From Pseudanabaenaceae cyanobacterium MP8IB2.15 (GTDB lineage Bacteria > Cyanobacteriota > Cyanobacteriia > Pseudanabaenales > Pseudanabaenaceae), in contig JARCMB010000227.1 of the NCBI GenBank assembly GCA_030248825.1, positions 1 to 5,215 of the forward strand: a stretch of 5,215 nt of DNA, given 5' to 3'. The notes beneath the pieces are model-generated. The model was not told where the DNA came from. It made no database searches and saw only the letters and a list, made by a program, of their open reading frames with translations. Position numbers and translations under genes: made by a program. Below, piece by piece: positions 1-5,215 of the stretch. Each line of letters starts with the position of its first letter. Position 1 is the first letter of the stretch.

Positions 1-99
1 ATTGCCCCTACTTTGATCCCCGATAGAACTGCTCGATCCAAGCACAAATTTCCAGAGTCTAGCAAATCCATTGTTGGAAAAGTTAGCACCATAAATTAG
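1..99 (+). other. Short open frame entering from the left edge; possible 3' end of a gene
   Basis: Frame 1 is open from the window edge to a TAG at 97-99 (32 residues, ending KVSTIN). I do not recognise the peptide, and it has no motif. An open stretch of this length arises by chance fairly often, so this may simply be intergenic DNA. It is listed because it is the only candidate for coding sequence before the DUF305 gene. The rest of the first 219 bases (100-219) holds only the regulatory elements described separately. Confidence 0.15.
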
Positions 100-157
100 A
101 TGAAGTAGTTCGGGTTAAGCGGAAGCAATAAGAGAGCAGATGCCTCCTGACTAGCCA

Positions 158-193
158 ATTTCATCCTGATTTCATTTTTACATGACATACTTT
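158..193 (+). promoter_or_regulatory. Putative promoter with 11-bp-phased direct repeat (OmpR/PhoB-type box)
   Basis: The heptamer ATTTCAT occurs at 158-164 and again, identically, at 169-175, a spacing of 11 bp or one helical turn. A TACTTT hexamer fitting TAnnnT lies at 188-193, 12 bp after the second copy, so the repeats cover the place of a -35 box. This layout (7-bp half-sites, 4-bp gap, next to a weak -35) is known for OmpR/PhoB-family response regulators that activate transcription. No good -35 consensus is present, which fits activator dependence. Copper-handling DUF305 genes in cyanobacteria are known to be controlled by a two-component system of this class. That this box serves such a regulator is inference, and no regulator gene lies in the window. 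Confidence 0.45.
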
Positions 194-219
194 GTTCAAA
201 TTGTTTAAATATAAAACTG

Positions 220-885
220 ATGAAAACATTTTCTGTAAAAAAATATTTAGGGATATCGCTTCTGATCGCGACCTCTACTGCCACCAGTTTAATTTCGATC
301 GATTCGATCGTCCAAGGAAATGTAGATCGGCAGGCGATTGCCCAGATGGACATGAAAATGCATAACATGAGCGGTATGTCGATGGATTTGGGGCCAGCCG
401 ATGTATCTTTCGATCTGCGCTTTCTTGATGGTATGGTTCCACATCACCAAGGCGCGGTGGTCATGGCAAAATCAGCCTTGCAAAAATCTAAACGTCCTGA
501 GATCAAAAAGCTGGCAGCAGCAATCATTAAGGCACAGGAAAAGGAAATTGCTAAAATGAGTCAGTGGCGAAAACAGTGGTATCCCAAAGCTAGCAGTATG
601 CCAATGGCATGGAGCCAGCAGATGGGACACATGATGGCAATGTCAAAAGATCAAATGCAGGGCATGATGATGAATGTGGATCTAGGAGCTGCGGATGCTG
701 AATTCGATCGACGGTTTATCAACGCGATGATTCCTCATCATGAAGGGGCTTTGGTGATGGCAACTGATACTCTGAAAAAAACTAAACGATCTGAAGTCAA
801 AAAACTAGCTCAAGATATCCTGACTTCCCAAAAGATTGAGATCGCGCAAATGCAGCAATGGCGGAAAGCTTGGTATAAGAAGTAG
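220..885 (+). CDS. Exported tandem-DUF305 protein, CopM-like putative copper-binding protein
   Basis: A 221-residue protein with an N-terminal signal-like segment (KK at 7-8, hydrophobic about 10-30, possible cleavage near AIAQ at 39-42), so it probably acts in the periplasm. The exposed N-terminus is Met/His-rich (M43, M45, M47, H48, M50, M53, M55). Two DUF305 domains follow at about 56-121 and 154-219. Each has a core F-D-x-R-F, a PHH motif (74-76 and 172-174) followed by G-A-x-V-M-A, and a closing QWRKxWY. The domains align without gaps at an offset of 98 residues with about 39 of 66 identities, so they come from an internal duplication. A Met-rich linker (127-151) separates them. Many DUF305 proteins, including cyanobacterial CopM, bind copper through Met and His; metal binding here is inferred from that and the residue content. 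No Shine-Dalgarno sequence precedes the ATG, which is common in cyanobacteria. The symbol copM is not assigned because orthology cannot be tested here. Confidence 0.88.
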   Translation: MKTFSVKKYLGISLLIATSTATSLISIDSIVQGNVDRQAIAQMDMKMHNMSGMSMDLGPADVSFDLRFLDGMVPHHQGAVVMAKSALQKSKRPEIKKLAAAIIKAQEKEIAKMSQWRKQWYPKASSMPMAWSQQMGHMMAMSKDQMQGMMMNVDLGAADAEFDRRFINAMIPHHEGALVMATDTLKKTKRSEVKKLAQDILTSQKIEIAQMQQWRKAWYKK

Positions 886-1000
886 AGGTTTTTGGGTGGA
901 TTTACATATTTTGTCCTGATTTTAACTCGATTCCGATTACACTATGGGAATTACGCACGACTCCTAATTAGTGGGGATATCATTTAGAATAACTAAAATC

Positions 1001-1005
1001 GAGGG
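1001..1005 (+). promoter_or_regulatory. Ribosome binding site (GAGGG) for the UrtA-like fragment
   Basis: GAGGG lies 10 bases before the ATG at 1016. This favours that ATG over the in-frame GTG at 971, which has no Shine-Dalgarno match and would add 15 residues (GISFRITKIEGKIL and so on) before the twin-arginine signal. The spacing is slightly long, so the site is plausible rather than strong. Confidence 0.5.
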
Positions 1006-1015
1006 CAAAATCTTG

Positions 1016-1567
1016 ATGGATAGGAAACTAGACAGACGTGAATTCCTGATCTATGGTTCAGCTATGTTAGGTACAAGTTTAGCAATTAAAGTTACTCAAT
1101 CTGAGGCAGTCTCGATCGATCGAAACTCGGCACTCAAACCGTCGATCGCTCCCAATACGATCGAAGTGGGATTGGTCTATGCTCAAACTGGATTTATGGT
1201 AGTGGCAGATCGGGGATTTGCTACTGCCCATAATTTAGCGATCGACTCAATTAACAAATCTGGTGGCATCCTCGGTAGACAAATTGTGGCAATCAGCGAA
1301 GATAGCGAATCAAATTGGCAGATCTTACAACAAAAAACCGAGAAGTTAATCCAGCAAGATCGAGTAGCGACAGTCTTTAGCTGTTGGACATCTGGGCGTG
1401 GAGCTAGTTGTTTAGATATTCATAGATATCGCTTTAATAAGTTAAAGGATAAGAATCTCAAACTGATTGAAGCTCGATCGAATGACGGTCGAACAAACAT
1501 CATGCTTGAATCAGCATTTACCAGTATCGATCGATGGGAGCATGATTTTGAGTTGAGATTCGGTTAA
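1016..1567 (+). pseudogene. Truncated, chimeric UrtA-like urea ABC transporter substrate-binding protein
   Basis: A 183-residue product. Residues 1-31 are a twin-arginine-like export signal (DRREFLIYG at 6-14, then a hydrophobic stretch). Residues 48 to about 126 match the start of the Peripla_BP_5/UrtA binding fold: an IEVGLVYAQTG first strand, the A-x-N-L-A-I-D-x-I-N helix, GGILGRQI, SEDSESNW, and CWTS at 123-126 where UrtA reads GCWTS. Full-length UrtA is above 400 residues, so about three quarters is missing. From about residue 128 the family match stops, and an unrelated tail (IHRYRFNKLKDKNLK to the end FELRFG) runs to a TAA. Without the second lobe it cannot be a normal urea receptor, and no urtBCDE genes follow. 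I infer a deletion or recombination remnant. The tail may be the end of another gene that I do not recognise. An expressed short protein cannot be excluded, because the signal sequence and RBS are intact. Confidence 0.7.
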
Positions 1568-1650
1568 ACTCAGTAACAATACTTATCAAGATTAAACCCT
1601 TAAAATTTAAAGTAGATACTTTCCAAACAGAGAATCCCAGACTTCAAAGC

Positions 1651-1734
1651 ATATTCAAAAGCCTCGATCGAATCAGACAGACAACTGCATTTTATCTAGA
1701 TGACATCGAAACAACGGTAGGTAAAACTATTAAT
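1651..1734 (+). other. In-frame N-terminal extension of the channel gene with no canonical start codon
   Basis: The channel's reading frame stays open upstream of the TTG at 1735 back to a TGA at 1549-1551. The 28 codons before the TTG translate to a plausible channel N-terminus, with an amphipathic R-Q-T-T-A-F-Y-L-D-D-I-E-T-T-V-G-K segment just before S1. From memory this resembles the F-Y-L-E-D-I-E-T-P-x-G-K pre-S1 region of cyanobacterial homologues. No ATG, GTG or TTG occurs in frame between 1552 and 1734. The ATA at 1651 sits about where the family initiator would be, suggesting either a mutated ATG or a rare non-canonical start. Confidence 0.5.
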
Positions 1735-2445
1735 TTGTCGATCGCTTTTTTAGTGATTCTTTCTTCGGGGCTTTTTGTCGCTCAAACCTACTTAATCCCA
1801 GCGCAAGTTCGGCTGAATCTCGACCTAATTGATAATGCTATTTTAGTGATTTTTTCGATCGAGTATCTCTTGAGGTTTTGGGGTGCTGAAAATAAAATAA
1901 AATATTGCTTCAGCCTATATGCAATCATCGATCTAGTCGCCATCTTGCCATTTTTACTGGGGGATAATAGTTTTGCTTTTATTCGATTATTGCGCTGGTT
2001 TCGCTTACTCAGGCTAATTCGGCTGTTGGGGAATCAGAAACTATTTGGCAGGATCAGCAATGAAGACAGCATTATCTTTGTCCGTATTTTATTTACCTTA
2101 TTCTCAATTATTTTTATCTTTTCGGGCTTAATCTATCAAGTCGAACATCCCATCAATCCTCAGTCTTTTAAGACGTTTTTGGATGCCTTCTATTTCTCGG
2201 TTTTTACGATGACTACTGTGGGTTACGGTGATGTCATGCCAGTATCAGAAGCGGGACGATTGATGACAGTTTTGATGGTTTTAACGGGAATTACTTTGAT
2301 CCCTTTACAATTGGGAGAGTTGATCAAGCGACTGGTTAAAACTACTGGACAATCAGAGATTGCCTGCAATGGCTGCGGTTTAACGTTTCACGAATCCGAT
2401 GCTCAATTCTGTAAAATTTGCGGTACAAAGCTAGAGAAAAGTTAG
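1735..2445 (+). CDS. Voltage-gated K+ channel (six-helix) with C-terminal zinc ribbon
   Basis: Counted from TTG 1735, the protein has 236 residues and the full Kv layout: S1 about 1-21, S2 about 31-49 (E43, R47), S3 about 59-75 (D66), and S4 about 80-98 with arginines every third residue (R84, R87, R90, R93, R96), the voltage sensor. S5 follows at about 115-136. The pore helix and selectivity filter TVGYGD span about 145-166, with the filter at 161-166, and S6 lies at about 174-196. The filter signature shows K+ selectivity, and four subunits would assemble in a membrane. A soluble tail holds two knuckles, CNGC (211-214) and CKIC (226-229), a likely zinc ribbon. TTG is the only canonical start available upstream of S1, but the coding signal extends to about 1651, so the true N-terminus is uncertain. 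The gene ends 56 bp before the convergent HicB-like gene. The K+ channel call is very secure; its physiological role is not known. Confidence 0.9.
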   Translation: MSIAFLVILSSGLFVAQTYLIPAQVRLNLDLIDNAILVIFSIEYLLRFWGAENKIKYCFSLYAIIDLVAILPFLLGDNSFAFIRLLRWFRLLRLIRLLGNQKLFGRISNEDSIIFVRILFTLFSIIFIFSGLIYQVEHPINPQSFKTFLDAFYFSVFTMTTVGYGDVMPVSEAGRLMTVLMVLTGITLIPLQLGELIKRLVKTTGQSEIACNGCGLTFHESDAQFCKICGTKLEKS

Positions 2446-2466
2446 AAAGATTAGAAGGTTAAAATT

Positions 2467-2499
2467 AGAAATGCTGTCGAACACTTCAGTAGACTTTCT
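2467..2499. terminator. Weak imperfect hairpin between convergent genes
   Basis: AGAAA (2467-2471) pairs with TTTCT (2495-2499), and GTC (2476-2478) pairs with GAC (2492-2494), leaving a four-base bulge and a 13-base loop. It lies in the 56-bp gap between the convergent channel and HicB-like genes, the right place for a shared terminator. On the minus strand it is followed by an A/T-rich stretch. The stem is weak and there is no clean T run, so this is only a candidate. Confidence 0.2.
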
Positions 2500-2501
2500 G
2501 C

Positions 2502-2717
2502 TTATATCATCACAGCTACTATCCCAATTTCTGTGGAGGGTTCAGGTATAGGCTTGCCGTCTTCTTGGAGAACTTCTAAGTAGATTTCAATAGCCTCTTT
2601 AATCAGATTCTCTATTTCTTGAAGAGTATCGGCACAGGCAACACATCCCAATAAATCTGGGACATAGGCTGAATAGTTACTCCCTGCCCACTCATAAACT
2701 ACAGCATAACTTTTCAT
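2502..2717 (-). CDS. HicB-family (HicB-like antitoxin fold) small protein, no HicA partner
   Basis: A 71-residue protein with the features of a short HicB-like domain: a first strand YAVVYEWAGSNYSAYVPDLLGC (3-24; family pattern NYSAYVPDLxGC), a helix led by DTLQEIENLIKEAIEIYL, and the GKPIPEPST signature (53-61). In complete type II systems HicB neutralises the mRNA-cleaving HicA toxin. Here no hicA is visible: only 56 bp separate this gene from the channel gene, and the glycosyltransferase lies upstream. No C-terminal DNA-binding domain is present. The ATG at 2717 is chosen over an in-frame ATG at 2762 because GAGGA lies 6 bases before it and the family match starts there. The ATG overlaps the glycosyltransferase stop by one base (TAATG), so translation is probably coupled. 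Family membership is well supported; an antitoxin role is not. Confidence 0.85.
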   Translation of the reverse strand: MKSYAVVYEWAGSNYSAYVPDLLGCVACADTLQEIENLIKEAIEIYLEVLQEDGKPIPEPSTEIGIVAVMI

Positions 2718-3589
2718 TACTTGTCCTCTAGTTGATTTCTGGAAATTTGCAAATATATCCAAATCCCTTGCAATTTACAAATCGCTAGCTTGGGCTTAAC
2801 AAATAATTGCATGATTGCCACGAGAGTAATCCGCAACGATCGAAACATCAAAACTAAAAAAGAAGTATGTCTCTCTAAACTCAAAAGATAACTAGAAATC
2901 TCATATTTGATTTTTAAATCGAGATTCCGACTGGCGATCGAAGAAGTTTGATGGATTACCTGAATTCGATCGCTAATGTAAATATGATGTCCCTGCTTGG
3001 CATAACGCCGACAAAAATCAAAATCCTCGTAATAGAGAAAGTAGGCTCGATCGAAATATGGGAGATCTCTAAATTGCTTGAAGTTAAGGATTAGGCTACA
3101 GCCGCTCACCCAGTCGGTAGTCTTTGGGGCATTACTGATTGTCGATCGATCGTTAACCTCAGTCTTGATTTCTGCGATTAATCCTGTTCGCGGCTCAAAC
3201 TTGCCACCACAAAAGTATAACTTGCGATCGGGTTCACAGACGGTTGTGCCCAAAATGGATATCTCTGGATTGGTGCGGAAAATATCAGTTAAAGTTTCGA
3301 TCGATCCCTCAGCTAACTCAGCATCTGGATTAATCAGCCAAACTACTGCTTCTTGGGAATGTCGCCAAATACTCTCTAGTGCTAGGTTGCAAGCTCGTCC
3401 AAATCCAATATTTTCGTGCGAATCGATCATCTCTACCCACGCGCTTGCTAGTTGGGTGATGTTTCGATCGATCGGTGAATTATTAACGATGATTAGCTTG
3501 TAATTGGATATCTCTTGCGCCTGAATCGAGCTTAATAATTTAGCAACTAGCTCAGAAGAATGATAGTTAACCGTCACAAAATAGAGCAT
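2717..3589 (-). CDS. GT2-family glycosyltransferase (rhamnosyltransferase/WbbL-like)
   Basis: A 290-residue cytosolic or membrane-associated GT-A fold enzyme that would transfer a sugar from a nucleotide-sugar donor to a growing glycan. Visible landmarks are the first strand FVTVNYHSSE (4-13), IIVNNSP (33-39), NIGFGRACNLAL (60-71), and the metal/nucleotide motif WLINPDAEL (84-92), which takes the DXD position as NPDAE. Next come TDWVSGCSLIL (158-168) on the acceptor side and FLYYEDFDFCRR (184-195), which holds the E-D-x-D catalytic base. A hydrophobic, basic C-terminal part (about 245-285) may bind the membrane. Length and motif order are typical of the rhamnosyltransferase/WbbL-like branch; donor and acceptor cannot be read from sequence. 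It starts 60 bp after the hlyD stop, with a weak AAGAG before the ATG, and overlaps the HicB-like gene by one base. A link to surface polysaccharide is inference. Confidence 0.9.
   Translation of the reverse strand: MLYFVTVNYHSSELVAKLLSSIQAQEISNYKLIIVNNSPIDRNITQLASAWVEMIDSHENIGFGRACNLALESIWRHSQEAVVWLINPDAELAEGSIETLTDIFRTNPEISILGTTVCEPDRKLYFCGGKFEPRTGLIAEIKTEVNDRSTISNAPKTTDWVSGCSLILNFKQFRDLPYFDRAYFLYYEDFDFCRRYAKQGHHIYISDRIQVIHQTSSIASRNLDLKIKYEISSYLLSLERHTSFLVLMFRSLRITLVAIMQLFVKPKLAICKLQGIWIYLQISRNQLEDK
2724..2729 (-). promoter_or_regulatory. Ribosome binding site (AGAGGA) for the HicB-like gene
   Basis: On the minus strand AGAGGA lies 6 bases before the ATG at 2717, inside the last codons of the glycosyltransferase gene. 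It is the clearest Shine-Dalgarno sequence seen in the window. It decides the start at 2717 rather than 2762. Confidence 0.65.
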
Positions 3590-3603
3590 ATTACTCTTGC
3601 TTT

Positions 3604-3643
3604 CTAATACCCCTCTCCCTCTAGAAGAAAGGCTAGGGGTTAG
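3604..3643. repeat. Palindromic REP-like repeat (CCCCT...AGGGG) between hlyD-like and glycosyltransferase genes
   Basis: ACCCCT (3609-3614) pairs with AGGGGT (3635-3640), and CTA (3604-3606) pairs with TAG (3641-3643) across a two-base bulge. A weaker CCT/AGG pair lies inside. The text (CCCCTCTCCCTCTAGAAG then GGCTAGGGGTTAGGG) resembles the short C/T-rich versus G/A-rich palindromes scattered between genes in many cyanobacterial genomes, from general knowledge rather than a search. Neither direction has a following T run, so a classic terminator is unlikely, but the hairpin could still affect mRNA stability or readthrough between the two genes. Confidence 0.6.
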
Positions 3644-3649
3644 GGAAGT

Positions 3650-5086
3650 CTATCTCACATTCTTAAAGGCATCAGTTTTACTTACAAACTGACTCATCAA
3701 AATAGACATAACCGAACGTTTACGCACGATGATATTGGCACTGACTGACATCCCAGCTTGGAGCGGAATATTTTTGCTGCCAATCGCAAATGTTTGCTTT
3801 TCCAATGAAATTTTGGCGGGGAAAGAATAATATTGGCGAATCTGGGTGGGTGGTAAAGCATCTGAGCCGATCGACAGGAGCTTACCTTTAATCGTGCCAA
3901 ACTCAGAACTAGGGAATGAGTCAACCCTAACTTCAACAAGAGCACCAATCCGATCTTGGAGAAAGCCAATATCTTGATTTGTGATATAAACTTTCGCCGA
4001 GAGATTGCCATTCGGCACAATTGTCATCAATGGTTGGGTGGTAGTAGCGTTGGAGATCACACCTCCCGCCGTTGCCGCAGGCTGCATATTAAATACAGTT
4101 CCAGAGATCGGGGCTTTAATCTCTTGATAACTGAGGATCAACTTTGCTTTACTTAGCTGACCGTCGATTTCAGCAATTTTTTTCTGATTGTCAGCGATTC
4201 TAGCCAGCAGATCTTTGCGAGTCTGAGAAATAGTGTTGTTGAGTTTTTCCCGCGATTGTGCGATTGCCGCTTCCAGTCGTTGGCCCTCTTTTTCTAAGCG
4301 TTCGATCTCAGCTTTTGATGACTCAATCTGGTTTTTACGATTTAAAACATCAGACTGTGCTGACTGAGTTCTTTGCTCCTGCTGGCGAAATTGCAATCTC
4401 GATAATGCCCCAGATTCGGCAACAGGACGCATTTCTTCGACAATTTGCTGATTATTTGCGAGGATTTGCTGTGATTTTGCCAAAATACCTTGATTAGTGA
4501 CCGACACATTTTTCTGACTGGCTAACTGTTGTTGGGCTTGAGCGTATTGAATTTGAAGCTGACTTGCCTCATTTTCGGCGGCGGCAACGCGAGATAAAAA
4601 TTCGGCTTGACTGGCCGCAAGAAGGCTATCTTGGGTCGAGGTAAATTCGATACTAGCCGTGATCCCAGACGAGTTATCTCGCTGGAAATTATTCAACTGC
4701 GCCGTATAAAATTGATTTTCGACTTCTAGAGATGCTTTGGCTTTATTTAGCGTTTCCCGATCCGACATTGGACCAGTAGGATCGAGTGTGACCACAACCT
4801 CGCCCGCTTTGACAGTCTGTCCTTCTTTGACCTGTACACTGCGAATCACACCACCAGATGGAGCCTGAACATCTTTGGTTGCACCTTCAGGTTCTAGCTT
4901 GCCCGTAGCGGGAACGGCTTCTTCGATCTCTGCGATCAATGCCCAACCAACCGCAGAGACGGTCATCACTACGATCAGCCAGACGAATGCTCTAGACCAA
5001 AAGACTGGTTTTTCGAGGATAACTGGATGTTCTTGAATCTCGTCGTATGACTGAGGTTGTTTGTCGGATTTTTTGAGAGATTTCAT
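3650..5086 (-). CDS. HlyD-family membrane fusion protein of a type I-like exporter
   Basis: A 478-residue periplasmic adaptor that would link an inner-membrane ABC exporter to an outer-membrane channel. It has a cytosolic N-terminus (1-32), one membrane helix (about 33-52), then the first half of a lipoyl/barrel-sandwich domain (VPATGKLEP, then SGGVIRSVQVKEGQTVKAGE at 77-96). A long Gln/Glu/Ala-rich coiled-coil hairpin fills about 108-315. The second lipoyl half follows (YQEIKAPISGTVF), then a beta-barrel with a GNLSAKVYI strand and the LQAGMSVSANIIVRKRSV segment near the C-terminus. The length suits the HlyD class used by peptidase-containing or RTX exporters. Its ATG lies 54 bp after the stop of an ABC transporter gene on the same strand, which supports an exporter pair. 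No Shine-Dalgarno sequence is evident. It carries only one CGATCG, unlike the neighbouring glycosyltransferase. The exported cargo is unknown. Confidence 0.93.
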   Translation of the reverse strand: MKSLKKSDKQPQSYDEIQEHPVILEKPVFWSRAFVWLIVVMTVSAVGWALIAEIEEAVPATGKLEPEGATKDVQAPSGGVIRSVQVKEGQTVKAGEVVVTLDPTGPMSDRETLNKAKASLEVENQFYTAQLNNFQRDNSSGITASIEFTSTQDSLLAASQAEFLSRVAAAENEASQLQIQYAQAQQQLASQKNVSVTNQGILAKSQQILANNQQIVEEMRPVAESGALSRLQFRQQEQRTQSAQSDVLNRKNQIESSKAEIERLEKEGQRLEAAIAQSREKLNNTISQTRKDLLARIADNQKKIAEIDGQLSKAKLILSYQEIKAPISGTVFNMQPAATAGGVISNATTTQPLMTIVPNGNLSAKVYITNQDIGFLQDRIGALVEVRVDSFPSSEFGTIKGKLLSIGSDALPPTQIRQYYSFPAKISLEKQTFAIGSKNIPLQAGMSVSANIIVRKRSVMSILMSQFVSKTDAFKNVR

Positions 5087-5140
5087 ATCGGGTGTGGGTG
5101 TGAGTGAATATGAACTTGCTTTTTTAGTTTGCCTTTTAGC

Positions 5141-5215
5141 TTAAATTTGTGATTCTTGTTGTTGATAGAGACAGAAGTAACGACCGCGTAGTTGCATCAG
5201 TTCGGCGTGAGTTCC
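5141..5215 (-). CDS. Partial: C-terminus of an exporter-type ABC transporter ATPase
   Basis: Only the last 24 codons are present; the gene runs off the right edge. The peptide begins GTHAELMQLRGRYFCLYQQQ. G-T-H-x-E-L-(3)-G-x-Y-x-x-L-Y/W is the standard end of ABC exporter nucleotide-binding domains, just after the H-loop region (G-T-H-x-E-L). The RYFxLYQQQ ending, next to an HlyD-type gene, suggests a bacteriocin or peptidase-domain (C39) exporter, from memory of that group. The peptidase and membrane domains would lie outside the window, so the subclass is inference. Confidence 0.8.
   Translation of the reverse strand, partial: GTHAELMQLRGRYFCLYQQQESQI

Noticed and set aside
96..368. Minus-strand open frame of 90 codons opposite the start of the DUF305 gene
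   Set aside because: It overlaps the signal peptide and promoter of a well-supported gene on the other strand, has no recognisable domain, and looks like an antisense shadow.
971..1015. GTG at 971 as start of the UrtA-like fragment
   Set aside because: It would put 15 extra residues before a twin-arginine signal and has no RBS; ATG 1016 has GAGGG upstream.
1113..1163. Cluster of CGATCG copies that could be read as an operator or direct-repeat array
   Set aside because: The same palindrome is scattered through most of the window, so this is motif enrichment rather than a local site.
2437..2471. Three near copies of TTAGAAA after the channel stop
   Set aside because: They are short, A/T-rich and unevenly spaced; not convincing as an iteron or binding array.
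2718..2762. ATG at 2762 as start of the HicB-like protein
   Set aside because: The added 15 residues do not fit the family, while ATG 2717 has a good RBS and stop-start overlap with the upstream gene.
3078..3503. Plus-strand 141-codon open frame inside the glycosyltransferase
   Set aside because: It lies opposite a gene with clear GT2 motifs, and the translation has no domain character.
3697..4497. Several open frames of 66-107 codons on both strands inside the hlyD-like gene
   Set aside because: All lie wholly within a well-supported coding sequence in other frames and lack family features.
1..5215. CRISPR array, tRNA or rRNA gene, insertion sequence with terminal inverted repeats
   Set aside because: No regularly spaced repeats, cloverleaf, rRNA signature or transposase was found on either strand.

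Overview
The window looks like a chromosomal or plasmid segment of a cyanobacterium. The evidence is the very frequent palindrome CGATCG (at least 24 copies counted by eye in 5.2 kb, typical of HIP1-type motif enrichment), a UrtA-type substrate-binding protein with a twin-arginine signal, a six-helix voltage-gated channel with the C-terminal zinc ribbon seen in cyanobacterial homologues, and a cyanobacterial-style CCCCT/AGGGG palindromic repeat. I cannot place the genus from the sequence alone.

Plus-strand half (about 1-2445). Bases 1-219 hold no convincing gene, only a short open frame running in from the edge, then an 11-bp-phased direct repeat (ATTTCAT twice) and a possible -10 box in front of the first real gene. 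That gene (220-885) encodes an exported, Met/His-rich protein with two DUF305 domains, most like the CopM-type copper-binding proteins. Next (1016-1567) comes the N-terminal quarter of a UrtA-like urea/amide ABC transporter binding protein, joined in frame to about 50 residues that do not belong to that family, so it is probably a broken or chimeric gene. It is followed by a voltage-gated K+ channel (best canonical start TTG at 1735, stop at 2445). Its family-like N-terminus continues in frame back to about 1651 with no ATG, GTG or TTG there. An ATA sits where the initiator would be expected.

Minus-strand half (5215-2502, read right to left). This appears to be a co-directional cluster. It holds the last 24 codons of an exporter-type ABC ATPase that runs off the window, an HlyD-type membrane fusion protein (5086-3650), a 60-bp spacer with a palindromic repeat, a GT2-family glycosyltransferase (3589-2717), and a small HicB-fold protein (2717-2502) whose ATG overlaps the glycosyltransferase stop as TAATG. 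The ABC-HlyD pair would form the inner-membrane part of a type I-like secretion system. No cargo peptide gene is visible here.

The two halves converge at about 2446-2501. The most useful leads are the putative response-regulator box before the DUF305 gene, the UrtA chimera next to a channel gene lacking an obvious start, the translationally coupled orphan HicB, and the uneven spread of CGATCG (10 copies in the glycosyltransferase, 1 in the longer HlyD gene). I do not see a convincing new multi-gene system.
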